Virus record (IMG/VR): IMGVR_UViG_3300032334_001488
Location: 1 to 64,000 of that record
DNA from: a virus
Length of the DNA: 64,000 nt
Strand: one strand, 5' to 3'
Both the position numbers and the translations under genes were made by a program. The notes beneath the pieces were generated by a model. The model saw only the letters and a list, made by a program, of their open reading frames with translations. It ran no database searches and was not told the DNA's origin. Positions 23,325 through 30,600 of this stretch are shown in pieces; the stretch's first letter is position 1, and each line of letters starts with the position of its first letter.

Positions 23325-23684
23325 TTCAATATGCCAGGTAATAGTTGACTTACCTTTCTTAATAGTTATGACTACACCCTGTCCCCCTGGAACAATAGTC
23401 ACATGATCAGGGTTTACTATATCAATTTGCTCTGTCAATATTTGTGACTGACTTGATTCCAATGGGAGAATTTCTGCAATATCATGGGGGCTAGAACGTT
23501 TAGCTTCCATCCAAAAACTACCGTTCCAACTACCGTTCCTTGTATAGCTGTACCCATTTACTGAGTGTGTGTATATTTCGTTTCCATCTATTACTCCATC
23601 GTATATACCAATCTTTCCACTACGAAACTTAACTTTCTGCCCTGGTACACAACAGTCAAGATTAATGCCGGATTGAGTGGTCAT
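23319..23684 (-). CDS. Hypothetical beta-rich 121-aa protein
   Basis: V-K-F-R-S-G-K-I-G-I-Y-D-G-V-I, Y-T-H-S-V-N-G-Y-S-Y-T-R-N-G-S-W, then V-V-I-T-I-K-K-G-K-S-T-I-T-W-H at the end. Mostly beta. No known motif. Confidence 0.55.
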   Translation of the reverse strand: MTTQSGINLDCCVPGQKVKFRSGKIGIYDGVIDGNEIYTHSVNGYSYTRNGSWNGSFWMEAKRSSPHDIAEILPLESSQSQILTEQIDIVNPDHVTIVPGGQGVVITIKKGKSTITWHIEG

Positions 23685-23724
23685 GCTAGTACTGCATCGG
23701 TGTGGGTGATTAGTTCTTGTGTAA

Positions 23725-23967
23725 TCAATTTATGTTACACATCTTAAGAACAGCAATGGCATAATCTTTGTCAGTAGCAAAAGGATCTTCAAATACAGTG
23801 ACAGCCAACGCCATCAACTCATTATCAGTTGGTCGTTTCTTTGGTGATGTAGCTAAAGCCGCATTAGCGCGATCAACTAGTTCCATTGTTTGGGTATGGG
23901 TGCGGTCGTACTTACAAATTTCAACAAACTCAGCGCATAATGCACGAAAGTCAGGAGTGTTTGTCAT
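23725..23967 (-). CDS. Hypothetical 80-aa helical protein
   Basis: F-R-A-L-C-A-E-F-V-E-I, then R-P-T-D-N-E-L-M-A-L-A resembles small conserved proteins in phages (R-A-L-C-A-E-L, P-T-D-E-E-L-x-x-L-A). Role unknown. Confidence 0.6.
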   Translation of the reverse strand: MTNTPDFRALCAEFVEICKYDRTHTQTMELVDRANAALATSPKKRPTDNELMALAVTVFEDPFATDKDYAIAVLKMCNIN

Positions 23968-23970
23968 GGC

Positions 23971-24207
23971 TTAAAAAAGAATAGCGTCAGTGTGGGTAAT
24001 TAGTTCTTGTACGGTAACGACACCGTACTCATGCATATCGTCAAGTGTTAGCTCGTCGATAGGATCATAGTCATCTGTCTGGTTTTCAATTACTTCACAT
24101 CCCACCTCTTCGAGCTGGTCAACGAAGCAAGACCAGTCTATAGCAGTGCCGTAGACATGGGCATAACGCCCTGTCATATCAGCAATCAATGCAACATAAG
24201 TTTGCAT
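23971..24207 (-). CDS. Hypothetical acidic 78-aa protein
   Basis: ATG 24207 with GAGG seven bases upstream. M-Q-T-Y-V-A-L-I-A-D-M-T-G-R-Y-A-H-V-Y-G. Strongly acidic. Start overlaps the stop of 24207-24365 as TAATG. Confidence 0.6.
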   Translation of the reverse strand: MQTYVALIADMTGRYAHVYGTAIDWSCFVDQLEEVGCEVIENQTDDYDPIDELTLDDMHEYGVVTVQELITHTDAILF

Positions 24208-24365
24208 TAGTAACCTCGTGTAGTAGTTTGAATGTATGCAGCAGAACAATTTGTCCGTTGCAATGTAGCAAAAGCTGCCGTTACAATGCCAATTAAAATA
24301 ACATAAGCTAAGACTTTGCTTGCGTAAAACTTAAATGAATCTATGGGATACATTTGAATTTTCAT
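24207..24365 (-). CDS. Small membrane protein (52 aa)
   Basis: ATG overlaps the stop of 24362-24676 as ATGA, and the stop overlaps the next start. Residues about 18-35 (V-L-A-Y-V-I-L-I-G-I-V-T-A-A-F-A-T) form one membrane helix with a Lys-containing N-side. The perfect overlaps at both ends make it convincing despite its size. Function unknown. Confidence 0.65.
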   Translation of the reverse strand: MKIQMYPIDSFKFYASKVLAYVILIGIVTAAFATLQRTNCSAAYIQTTTRGY

Positions 24366-24676
24366 GGTGTAATCCACTCGTAATCACTTGGTTCATATAC
24401 TGTTTCTGACCCATCATATTCTTCAATACGATAAGGGCCAAACACTTGTGCAATTTTTAAATCAGAACCACAGCCATTAGCTTTTTTGCCAAGTTCTTGT
24501 ACGACTTGCACTAAGATTGGATTGTGACGAGCACAATCATATAAGTATGCACAATTGTTGTGAAGACTGTTGATACTAGTTTCGCCTGTAAATCCTAACT
24601 CTTTCATTCTTGTTAAAGCTTCAGCTGAAATACTGAATCCTCCATAACAAGCGTTGTAAACAACTTTGGTAAGCAT
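24362..24676 (-). CDS. Conserved phage protein of unknown function
   Basis: 104 aa. Starts M-L-T-K-V-V-Y-N-A-C-Y-G-G-F-S-I-S-A-E-A, a start I recall from many conserved phage proteins, then N-G-C-G-S-D-L-K-I and Y-R-I-E-E-Y-D-G-S-E. Function unknown. Leader carries element B1. Confidence 0.65.
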   Translation of the reverse strand: MLTKVVYNACYGGFSISAEALTRMKELGFTGETSINSLHNNCAYLYDCARHNPILVQVVQELGKKANGCGSDLKIAQVFGPYRIEEYDGSETVYEPSDYEWITP

Positions 24677-24701
24677 TGAATCCTCCTTGAGTTAAGTGTG
24701 C

Positions 24702-24750
24702 GCAGAACCTTGTGAGTTCTGCAGAGGGCCATTGCTGGCCCAGTGCAGAC
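24702..24750 (-). promoter_or_regulatory. Double-hairpin leader element B, copy 1
   Basis: Transcript order: GUCUGCACU, hairpin GGGCCA-GCAA-UGGCCC (GNRA loop), UCU, hairpin GCAGAAC / GUUCUGC. Lies between 24753-24899 and the start at 24676. Confidence 0.7.
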
Positions 24751-24752
24751 TT

Positions 24753-24899
24753 CTACCAGTCGTAGATACGCACCACGTTTAACTCAACAGGTGATCTGTT
24801 GAGCAACTCTGCGCCTGTGACCAAGGCTTCTGTCTTTGTACGGGCATAGAGCTCTACAACAGAATCCTGGTACCACACTCGCCATAGTGTGCGTTCCAT
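24753..24899 (-). CDS. Small conserved protein (48 aa)
   Basis: ATG 24899 overlaps the stop of 24899-25156 as ATGA. Product M-E-R-T-L-W-R-V-W-Y-Q-D-S-V-V-E-L-Y-A-R-T-K-T-E-A. Resembles short phage proteins of the form Y-R-V-W-x-x-D-x-x-x-x-F-A-R-T-x-x-E-A. Function unknown. Confidence 0.65.
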   Translation of the reverse strand: MERTLWRVWYQDSVVELYARTKTEALVTGAELLNRSPVELNVVRIYDW

Positions 24900-25156
24900 C
24901 ACTCCTCAATGCCATAGGCCTGTTCCCACTTAAGGAACTCCCTATTGCATTGTACTTTCTGTTCTAGTACAGCACAGATAGGCATTAGATCAGTAAACTG
25001 AGTTATCCCATCTTGAAACTGATAAAACAACTCTAGTGCTTGTTGTCTAAGCTTTTCGATTTCCCAATCAATGCATGGGTGTGCACTGGTTGAATCTCGA
25101 CGAGCAAGCAGCCTGACACGCTGAGTTAATAACTCTTCAACGTAGGAAATTTCCAT
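24899..25156 (-). CDS. Hypothetical 85-aa helical protein
   Basis: Helical throughout (Y-V-E-E-L-L-T-Q-R-V-R-L-L-A-R-R, I-D-W-E-I-E-K-L-R-Q-Q-A). Leader carries element B2. Function unknown. Confidence 0.55.
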   Translation of the reverse strand: MEISYVEELLTQRVRLLARRDSTSAHPCIDWEIEKLRQQALELFYQFQDGITQFTDLMPICAVLEQKVQCNREFLKWEQAYGIEE

Positions 25157-25179
25157 GGTGTTGAATTGAGGTGTACTAA

Positions 25180-25229
25180 GCAGACAATGAAGTCTGCAGA
25201 GAGGGCCGTAGCCCTCAGTGCAAACGTCA
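25180..25229 (-). promoter_or_regulatory. Double-hairpin leader element B, copy 2
   Basis: CUGACGUUUGCACU, hairpin GAGGGC-UACG-GCCCUC (UNCG loop), UCU, hairpin GCAGAC / GUCUGC. Overlaps the stop of 25227-25448; 24 nt before ATG 25156. Confidence 0.75.
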
Positions 25230-25448
25230 GTCGCCTAGCTCTGCAAAGAAAGCTTTGGCTAGCTCTTGTGCTTGTAACCAGGCTGTTACTGACATGACTG
25301 CCAGCAAAGGCATGGTTGCACTATTAGAACCAGCAGCTTTCCATTCAAAGCTAAGCTCTAAAGCATACTCTTGTGCTTGCTCTTCTGTTTCGAAGAGCTC
25401 TGGTTCCCCATTTACAGCACAAACGTATGCATTCTTAATGAGTGACAT
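25227..25448 (-). CDS. Hypothetical small protein, paralog of 25511-25663
   Basis: 73 aa from ATG 25448; upstream in-frame codons lie in leader element C1. Pattern N-A-Y-V-C-A-V-N-G-E-P-E-L-F-E-T, E-Q-A-Q-E-Y-A-L-E-L, P-L-L-A-V-M-S-V aligns with the next gene upstream. It has 20 extra C-terminal residues. Function unknown. Confidence 0.6.
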   Translation of the reverse strand: MSLIKNAYVCAVNGEPELFETEEQAQEYALELSFEWKAAGSNSATMPLLAVMSVTAWLQAQELAKAFFAELGD

Positions 25449-25465
25449 TGAATTAATTTGCAATA

Positions 25466-25501
25466 GGATGCATGCGTTATTACAGAGACGCATCCCTCTG
25501 G
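25466..25501 (-). promoter_or_regulatory. Leader element C, copy 1
   Basis: CCAGAGGGATGCGTC, loop, ACGCATGCATCC: a hairpin with alternative pairings (GGATGC/GCATCC or ATGCGT/ACGCAT). Nearly identical to copy 2 over about 36 nt; 17 nt before ATG 25448. Confidence 0.65.
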
Positions 25502-25510
25502 CGTTGATGC

Positions 25511-25663
25511 TTAATCTATGCTACAAAATAATAAACAAGGCATCTCCTTGCCTTCTGCAATTAACTTAGCCTCCAGCTCTTTTGAAAAGCTGGAGGCTTC
25601 ATCCATATCTTTGAAGAATATGGGTGCATCATTGTAAATGCACACGTATTCGTAGTTGTCCAT
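25511..25663 (-). CDS. Hypothetical small protein, paralog of 25227-25448
   Basis: 50 aa from ATG 25663; the longer in-frame ORF to 25726 runs through the leader. Y-E-Y-V-C-I-Y-N-D-A-P-I-F-F-K-D, S-F-S-K-E-L-E-A-K-L, P-C-L-L-F-C-S-I-D aligns with 25227-25448. The gene and its leader appear tandemly duplicated. Confidence 0.6.
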   Translation of the reverse strand: MDNYEYVCIYNDAPIFFKDMDEASSFSKELEAKLIAEGKEMPCLLFCSID

Positions 25664-25677
25664 GTGTTGAATGCAAT

Positions 25678-25714
25678 GGGATGTATGCGTTATTACAGAG
25701 ACGCATCCCTCTGG
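25678..25714 (-). promoter_or_regulatory. Leader element C, copy 2
   Basis: Matches copy 1 at nearly every base over about 36 nt. 14 nt before ATG 25663. Confidence 0.65.
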
Positions 25715-25718
25715 GGCA

Positions 25719-25874
25719 TCAAACAATAGGACGTATGTCCTTGGGTTGAATCCAGTCAGCTAACTTACGTCGTACTGCACGAATGTCAGCTTGGATCATC
25801 TCCTTCGTTTGATCCTTCTCTAGCTTGACTGCTGTTGCCAGCAGTACATTAGACAGGAACTTACGTACAGCCAT
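25719..25874 (-). CDS. Small basic protein (51 aa)
   Basis: ATG 25874, with AAGGAG upstream. M-A-V-R-K-F-L-S-N-V-L-L-A-T-A-V-K, then a helical basic region (D-I-R-A-V-R-R-K-L-A-D-W). Its stop lies just upstream of element C2. Not recognised. Confidence 0.6.
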   Translation of the reverse strand: MAVRKFLSNVLLATAVKLEKDQTKEMIQADIRAVRRKLADWIQPKDIRPIV

Positions 25875-25894
25875 GATGCTCCTTGGTAAATGAA

Positions 25895-25944
25895 GCAGAC
25901 TTGAGGTCTGCAGAAAGGGCCGTAGCCCTTAGTGCAAACGTCAG
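25895..25944 (-). promoter_or_regulatory. Double-hairpin leader element B, copy 3
   Basis: CUGACGUUUGCACU, hairpin AAGGGC-UACG-GCCCUU (UNCG loop), UCU, hairpin GCAGAC / GUCUGC. 21 nt before ATG 25874. Confidence 0.75.
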
Positions 25945-26132
25945 ATCTTGTAGCCGTTCGCTACACACCACTTAGATGTGGCGACTGCCTTATCGGCAGG
26001 CCAATCGTGTGTACGGCATTGTGCTGCCGTTGCTTTATCCAGGGCTTTAACACCCACTGTCGCCATGACTCCTGTAACTGCTAGCCATGGTGCGACCATG
26101 GCAATGTACAGTGCGATGACTTGCTTAGCCAC
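25941..26132 (-). CDS. Small membrane-anchored protein (GTG start)
   Basis: 63 aa from GTG 26132 with GGAG six bases upstream; the longer frame to 26174 enters leader D1. Residues 4-30 (Q-V-I-A-L-Y-I-A-M-V-A-P-W-L-A-V-T-G) form a membrane helix, followed by a soluble part with two Cys (A-A-Q-C, K-W-C-V). Function unknown. Confidence 0.6.
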   Translation of the reverse strand: MAKQVIALYIAMVAPWLAVTGVMATVGVKALDKATAAQCRTHDWPADKAVATSKWCVANGYKI

Positions 26133-26146
26133 AGGAATCTCCTGTT

Positions 26147-26175
26147 GTGCGGTGCCTATCTCCGCTGGAGGCAAT
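26147..26175 (-). promoter_or_regulatory. Leader element D, copy 1
   Basis: UUGCCUCCAGCGGAGAUAGG then CACCGCAC: TGCC/GGCA and TCC/GGA pair around AGC with GAUA bulged. Followed by ACAGGAG, the ribosome binding site of 25941-26132. Confidence 0.65.
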
Positions 26176-26202
26176 TGCTAGTCCCGGCATCACGCCTGGT
26201 AC

Positions 26203-26334
26203 TCAGTTGTACTTACTCAGTGCTAACTGAATAAGCTCTTTAACCACTTCGCGGGAGAGTGGATACAGTAATGTTGTGCGCCATGTGCGCAATACAACCT
26301 CTCGTTGAGCACGAGGTAGATTAATGTAGCTCAC
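26203..26334 (-). CDS. Small basic protein (43 aa, GTG start)
   Basis: GTG 26334 with AGGAG six bases upstream. M-S-Y-I-N-L-P-R-A-Q-R-E-V-V-L-R-T-W-R, helical. Flanked by D elements on both sides. Confidence 0.55.
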   Translation of the reverse strand: MSYINLPRAQREVVLRTWRTTLLYPLSREVVKELIQLALSKYN

Positions 26335-26349
26335 AGAAAACTCCTGTGT

Positions 26350-26378
26350 GTGCGGTGCCTATCTCCGCTGGAGGCAAT
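26350..26378 (-). promoter_or_regulatory. Leader element D, copy 2
   Basis: Identical core to D1, preceded by an extra hairpin (CUGGGGGG / CCCUCCC, 26379-26405) and the shared GUACCAUGCGUGAUGC segment. Followed by ACAGGAG. Confidence 0.65.
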
Positions 26379-26420
26379 AACTGTGGGAGGGTTTGCACCC
26401 CCCAGCATCACGCATGGTAC

Positions 26421-26624
26421 TTAGAAGGGAAACGTATCAATCTCCCCGTAAGAGTTAATGCTCTCATTGGGCTCTAACTCATGGACAAGTTGATGCGCCC
26501 ATAAGTTACCCCATGGGTGAAACTGATTAGCGAACTCGCCAATTACTTCTTCTGCAAGAAGGATGGCTTCTTCTTTCGTGGCGGCTGCTTTATACCAGCA
26601 GCCACAATCAACTGCGTAGGTCAT
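26421..26624 (-). CDS. Hypothetical 67-aa protein
   Basis: M-T-Y-A-V-D-C-G-C-W-Y-K-A-A-A-T-K-E-E-A-I-L-L-A-E-E may be a distant relative of 25227-25448 (strand then acidic helix). Function unknown. Confidence 0.55.
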   Translation of the reverse strand: MTYAVDCGCWYKAAATKEEAILLAEEVIGEFANQFHPWGNLWAHQLVHELEPNESINSYGEIDTFPF

Positions 26625-26681
26625 GACTTAAATAAGCCACACTCAGTGTGTGGCAATAACCAAAGGGAGAGTTGCACTCCC

Positions 26682-26719
26682 TCCTGCATTGCTGCAGGGA
26701 CCCTGCATTGCTGCAGGGA
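26682..26719. repeat. Tandem 19-bp hairpin repeat in the leader of 26421-26624
   Basis: Two adjacent copies of CCTGCATTGCTGCAGGGA (each pairs CCTGCA / TGCAGG around TTGC). The surrounding 180-bp gene-free stretch also has GCCACAC / GTGTGGC (26635-26653), GGGAG / CTCCC (26665-26681) and a duplicated TACGTATCAGC at 26787-26808. Confidence 0.75.
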
Positions 26720-26808
26720 CTACTCTTGGCTAGCGCTACAATTCTGTACCGCGAAAGCGGGGGAGTGTAGCACACCCTAATATGAATACGTATCAGCTAC
26801 GTATCAGC

Positions 26809-27081
26809 TTAATCCATGTAGGTGACGCTACCGAAGCGCCAATCAGGGTAGAAGTGCTTCTCCCAGAGATCAGGGCGAATCCGCCCCTTAACTAAAACTT
26901 GCTGGACAAGCGCCTTGGCGCGCTCGGGTGTGTGACCGTCGATTGATAAGCCGAGCTTATCACTCCACTTGATGTACACCCTGGAGCCAAAGCTCCATAC
27001 CTTCGCGTAGTCCTTCAGCCGCCACACCGTGCTAGTATTGCTGCCGGCGTAGGTTGCTGGTGCTGCACTGGCTGTACTCAT
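26809..27081 (-). CDS. Hypothetical 90-aa protein
   Basis: ATG 27081 with AGGAG upstream, favoured over 27129. Small-residue-rich start (M-S-T-A-S-A-A-P-A-T-Y-A-G-S-N), then V-W-R-L-K-D-Y-A-K-V-W-S-F-G-S-R-V-Y-I-K-W and K-H-F-Y-P-D-W-R-F-G-S-V-T-Y. Role unknown. Confidence 0.6.
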   Translation of the reverse strand: MSTASAAPATYAGSNTSTVWRLKDYAKVWSFGSRVYIKWSDKLGLSIDGHTPERAKALVQQVLVKGRIRPDLWEKHFYPDWRFGSVTYMD

Positions 27082-27094
27082 GGTCTCTCTCCTG

Positions 27095-27124
27095 GTGCGG
27101 GGTGCTAATCTCCCCTGGTAGCCA
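27095..27124 (-). promoter_or_regulatory. Leader element D, copy 3 (diverged)
   Basis: GGCUACCAGGGGAGAUUAGCACC: GCUA / UAGC and CC / GG pair, with AG loop and GAGAU bulge. The arms differ from D1 and D2 but keep pairing; CC-AG-x-GG-AGAU is conserved. Followed by CAGGAG. Confidence 0.6.
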
Positions 27125-27139
27125 ACCATCGGAAATTTA

Positions 27140-27157
27140 AAAGGGCTACCGCCCTTT
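27140..27157. terminator. Hairpin between modules
   Basis: AAAGGGC-TACC-GCCCTTT; a T-run follows on the plus strand (CTTTTTT), a weaker TTTTAAATTT on the minus. A second hairpin CCCACC / GGTGGG follows at about 27167-27190. The 276-bp stretch 27082-27357 holds no gene. Confidence 0.6.
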
Positions 27158-27303
27158 CTTTTTTCCTCCCACCTTTTACTTCTGGTGGGTGGTTGGAGAA
27201 GCGTCAGGAAAATCTATTACCTACTTGGAGGTATATAGGGCCGACTTTTAAGTAAAACGTTAATTTTGTAATGGTTTTACCTACTTAGCCCAAATATTTA
27301 CAC

Positions 27304-27329
27304 AAAAAATCCAGGGTGTTAACCCTGGA
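27304..27329 (-). terminator. Rho-independent terminator
   Basis: Minus strand: UCCAGGGU, loop UAAC, ACCCUGGA, then UUUUUUG. Ends transcription of 27358-27570. Confidence 0.9.
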
Positions 27330-27357
27330 AATAAAATTATTTTTCCCTAATCAAGGT

Positions 27358-27570
27358 TTAAATTTCCCGTGAACGCTTGTAGGCTGCTGCTGCCCCCCTG
27401 GCGGCACTAAATGCTTCCGTATCTGGGTACTTATAAGCAATTTTTTTGCTGTGTTCAGAAATAAAATTGCGTACATCCGTAGAATTTGCACCGCGATCGA
27501 CTAAATCAAAGGCAGCGCTTTTGACTCCTTCAAGTTCTTGTACTTTTTTTGCGCGGTCGTCAATATTCAT
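27358..27570 (-). CDS. Hypothetical 70-aa protein at the divergent control region
   Basis: Helical and basic at both ends (D-D-R-A-K-K-V-Q-E-L, A-A-A-A-Y-K-R-S-R). It is monocistronic with a strong terminator and its start is five bases from an 18-bp palindrome. That arrangement is typical of a small autoregulated gene, but no DNA-binding motif is clear. Confidence 0.6.
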   Translation of the reverse strand: MNIDDRAKKVQELEGVKSAAFDLVDRGANSTDVRNFISEHSKKIAYKYPDTEAFSAARGAAAAYKRSREI

Positions 27571-27574
27571 TGGG

Positions 27575-27592
27575 GTGAATTAGCTAATTCAC
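27575..27592. promoter_or_regulatory. Perfect 18-bp palindrome (operator candidate)
   Basis: GTGAATTAGCTAATTCAC reads the same on both strands and lies between two divergent genes, one at each module's start. Dimeric repressor operators have this form. Confidence 0.6.
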
Positions 27593-27636
27593 TTGATAAT
27601 ATCTACTATACAACCGATATTTTTGAATTTTTACCG

Positions 27637-27644
27637 TATAAAAT
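27637..27644 (+). promoter_or_regulatory. Candidate late promoter TATAAAAT
   Basis: TATAAAAT 35 bases before the first late gene (27679). Similar A/T strings (TAAAATAA, TATAATAAATA) precede other late genes, for example at about 32230, 35940, 40800 and 46847, and resemble the T4-type late promoter TATAAATA. Confidence 0.5.
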
Positions 27645-27678
27645 ACTAACAAGAGCAAAAAATTACTAATAACCTCAA

Positions 27679-30600
27679 ATGCCCCTGTCACCTGCTGATT
27701 TCTACGCTTACAGCCGCGCAACAGGGGCTCCTGTCGCTGATACTCCCGAAGAACGGGCACGGCAAGCGCCTGATGTGTACGCATTTCGGCAGTCGCAGTT
27801 ACAATCGTATCAGCAGCCCGCTCAACAAGGCTTCAATGTCCTGGATGCTATTGGAAAAACTGCCCTTGCCGCCGGTGCTCTTGCCGGTGGTATTGGTTTA
27901 TACCGTGGCCTTCGTGGCAAAGGAGCTGTCCAGCAAGTAAAACGCCCTGGGACACCAGCTACAGCTCCATCTGTGCGTCAGCCCTTGGAGCGTGTAGCAA
28001 ACCTTACCAAAACTGCACCAGTACCTTCTCAAGCACCACCTGCAACGCGTCCTGTTGCGGTCGTAGTAACGGAAGCTAAGCCAAACCTTGGTGTACAAGT
28101 AACAAATCTTAACAAACCGGTTTCTGTTTCTACAGAAAAACCATTAGATCCTTGGCAAAGCGGTTTACCAACAAAGCCGATGCCTACGTCGGCACCGGTT
28201 CAGCGTACTGTAGCTGCTTTGCCACCAGCAGCAAAACAAACTAGCGCACTTCCTTTAGCCAATGAATTTCTTTATTCACAAATTGGCAAAATTTTTGGGG
28301 ATGCCCCAAATGAAGATATTGTTGCAATTTCAAAACTTCGCCCATTTAGTGAATCACAATTGACAGTATCAAGCGGTCTTGATGCAGGAGATCGTTTTAT
28401 TGAAGAGTATGCACCGGAGTACGAGAAACTTGTACGTGGGCAGGCTCGTCAGGATGCTGACGTTGCCCGAAGGGTACGTGCACATCAAATGCAAGTACAA
28501 GGCAAAGCCGAACGAATTCTTGCTGACATTAGACAAGAGGCCTTGGCAGAAAACAAACCTACTTCTCAAGCTTTTTTAAAAACAACGACTCAGCCTAGCG
28601 AAGAAGTCCTTGATCGGTTGGCAGAAGATTATGAACAACGAGCAGCGGCAAATATTGCGGGACAGCATGTTGGTGAAACAATGGTTGACCAACACAACGC
28701 TGAAGCCCTTCAACATTCTTATCAATCCGTTGCTGCTGTTAATTCAGCGGAAGACCAAGTAACTGGTCGTGCAGTTCATGAATTACAACAAGATCCCCAT
28801 GTAGACATGGGGCAAGTTAATGCACAGCCTCGTGCAACAATGCAGGGTCCGCTTATGGCAAGCGACCTTAACTATGTCAATTTAAAACATTCAGGCATGC
28901 ATCCTTTTGAAATTGAAGCACGGATGCAAGCATATGCAAATACCGGGGATCTTCGTTTATTGCATCCTCATTTTAACGTTGATTCTGTTGGTGCCCCAGA
29001 ATTTGCAAAAGCTCTTGGGGTTGTTAACGCACAAATTGCCACTGGTCCAGAAGGAAGAACTCAGCTGGTAGCAGGTGATTTATTAAACCCACAAGGGGAA
29101 ACTGCTAGGTCTTTTAGAGGTTCCAAAGGCACAACTATTTCCACTAAAGACGATGACTATGATCCTATGGCAGAGATGTTTGGGGTTGAAGGCGGAGTTG
29201 AGGTAACCCCTAGTGGAGAAGAGTTTCTTAAGGGAGGTGCATCTGCCGCATCCGATCCTCAAGGATTTGCAGCTCGTCAACTAGCTGCAGTACAAAATCA
29301 ACAAGCACGTAGGGTAACGCAACAAAAACAAGGCGAACAATTTGAAAAAGCAATTGATGATTTTGGTACGCGTTGGGATGAATTACATCGTTTACAGGCT
29401 TCTGGAGAAGAACACACAGGGGTTCATTTTCCTAGGCGTACTGTTCGCCCTATTGATGCTTACGACTTAGATATTCCTACTCGTATCGAAGCAGATGAGA
29501 ATGGTAATCTTTACCCAACGCGCTTGTTCCGCGACAGCTTGGATCCTGAAACAGTAGCCAAAGTTGAGGCTGGGCAACATGTTGAAGTAGAAGTTCCTTA
29601 TCTTGTTAACAAAGAACGTGCTTATGCAGATGCAGATGCCTTTGGTAAACAAATGCCAGAGTTGCGTACTCTTGCGGCCAAATACCAAGAAACTGGATCA
29701 ACATTAACGGGTCATTATTCATCTATTGTTGCTCCCTATGAAGGATCCGAAAAAGTTAATTTTGGAATCCAGGAAGGGCGTTATTTTGAGCCTGGTGAAA
29801 CAGGAATTACCCCTGCCTCTGGCAAAGGTTCAGAAAGAGGCAAGTTAGTTGGTGGTACCGCTGAACGTGAATTGCCAACTGACATATACCGTTTGGAATA
29901 CCATACAAATCCAGATGCACAAGGAAATGTTACCGTATATCCAAAAGGTATTTCTTTTGATCCAGAAACAGGAGAAGCAATTGTTTCAGAAGTTTCTTAT
30001 CACAATTTAAATGCTACTCACTTAAAAACAAATGAACCTTTGTATAAAATTCAAGGCCGCTTAGATGCTGCTCCCGGAATGATTGCAACTCAACCAATGC
30101 GTATTAGACGTGTTCTCACAAATGAACCCGTTGGCAAAATTGTAAAACAAGGACAAAGAGGCCCTTGGCAAGCAGACGTTCATGTTGCTACAGATGAACT
30201 TGTTAACGCTCCACTCCAAATACAAGACCTGGAAGGCAATCCCGTAAGTTACAACGGACAAATTACAAAAGAATATTTACAAGCGTTAGATAATCGCGCA
30301 CGTACTGAATTTAATAGCATTAAACATCAAAACTTAACCGAGCTCGAAAAATTGCGTCGATATGGGCACTTTAGTAATGAAGAAGCAAATCAAGTAAGAA
30401 TGCTTGTAGATGAGCCAAGCAATAGCGAATTAATGGCATCACATCCCCTGGCGCAAAAAGCACAGGAATCAGGTATCCTTCTAGGTCTTGGAGATGAGTA
30501 TGTACATCAAAATAATATTGTCAAACATCTATTAGCAACTGAAGCCGGCATTAAATTACCGGTTTTAGATTCTAATGCTCGTTATGAGTTTATGGCGCAA

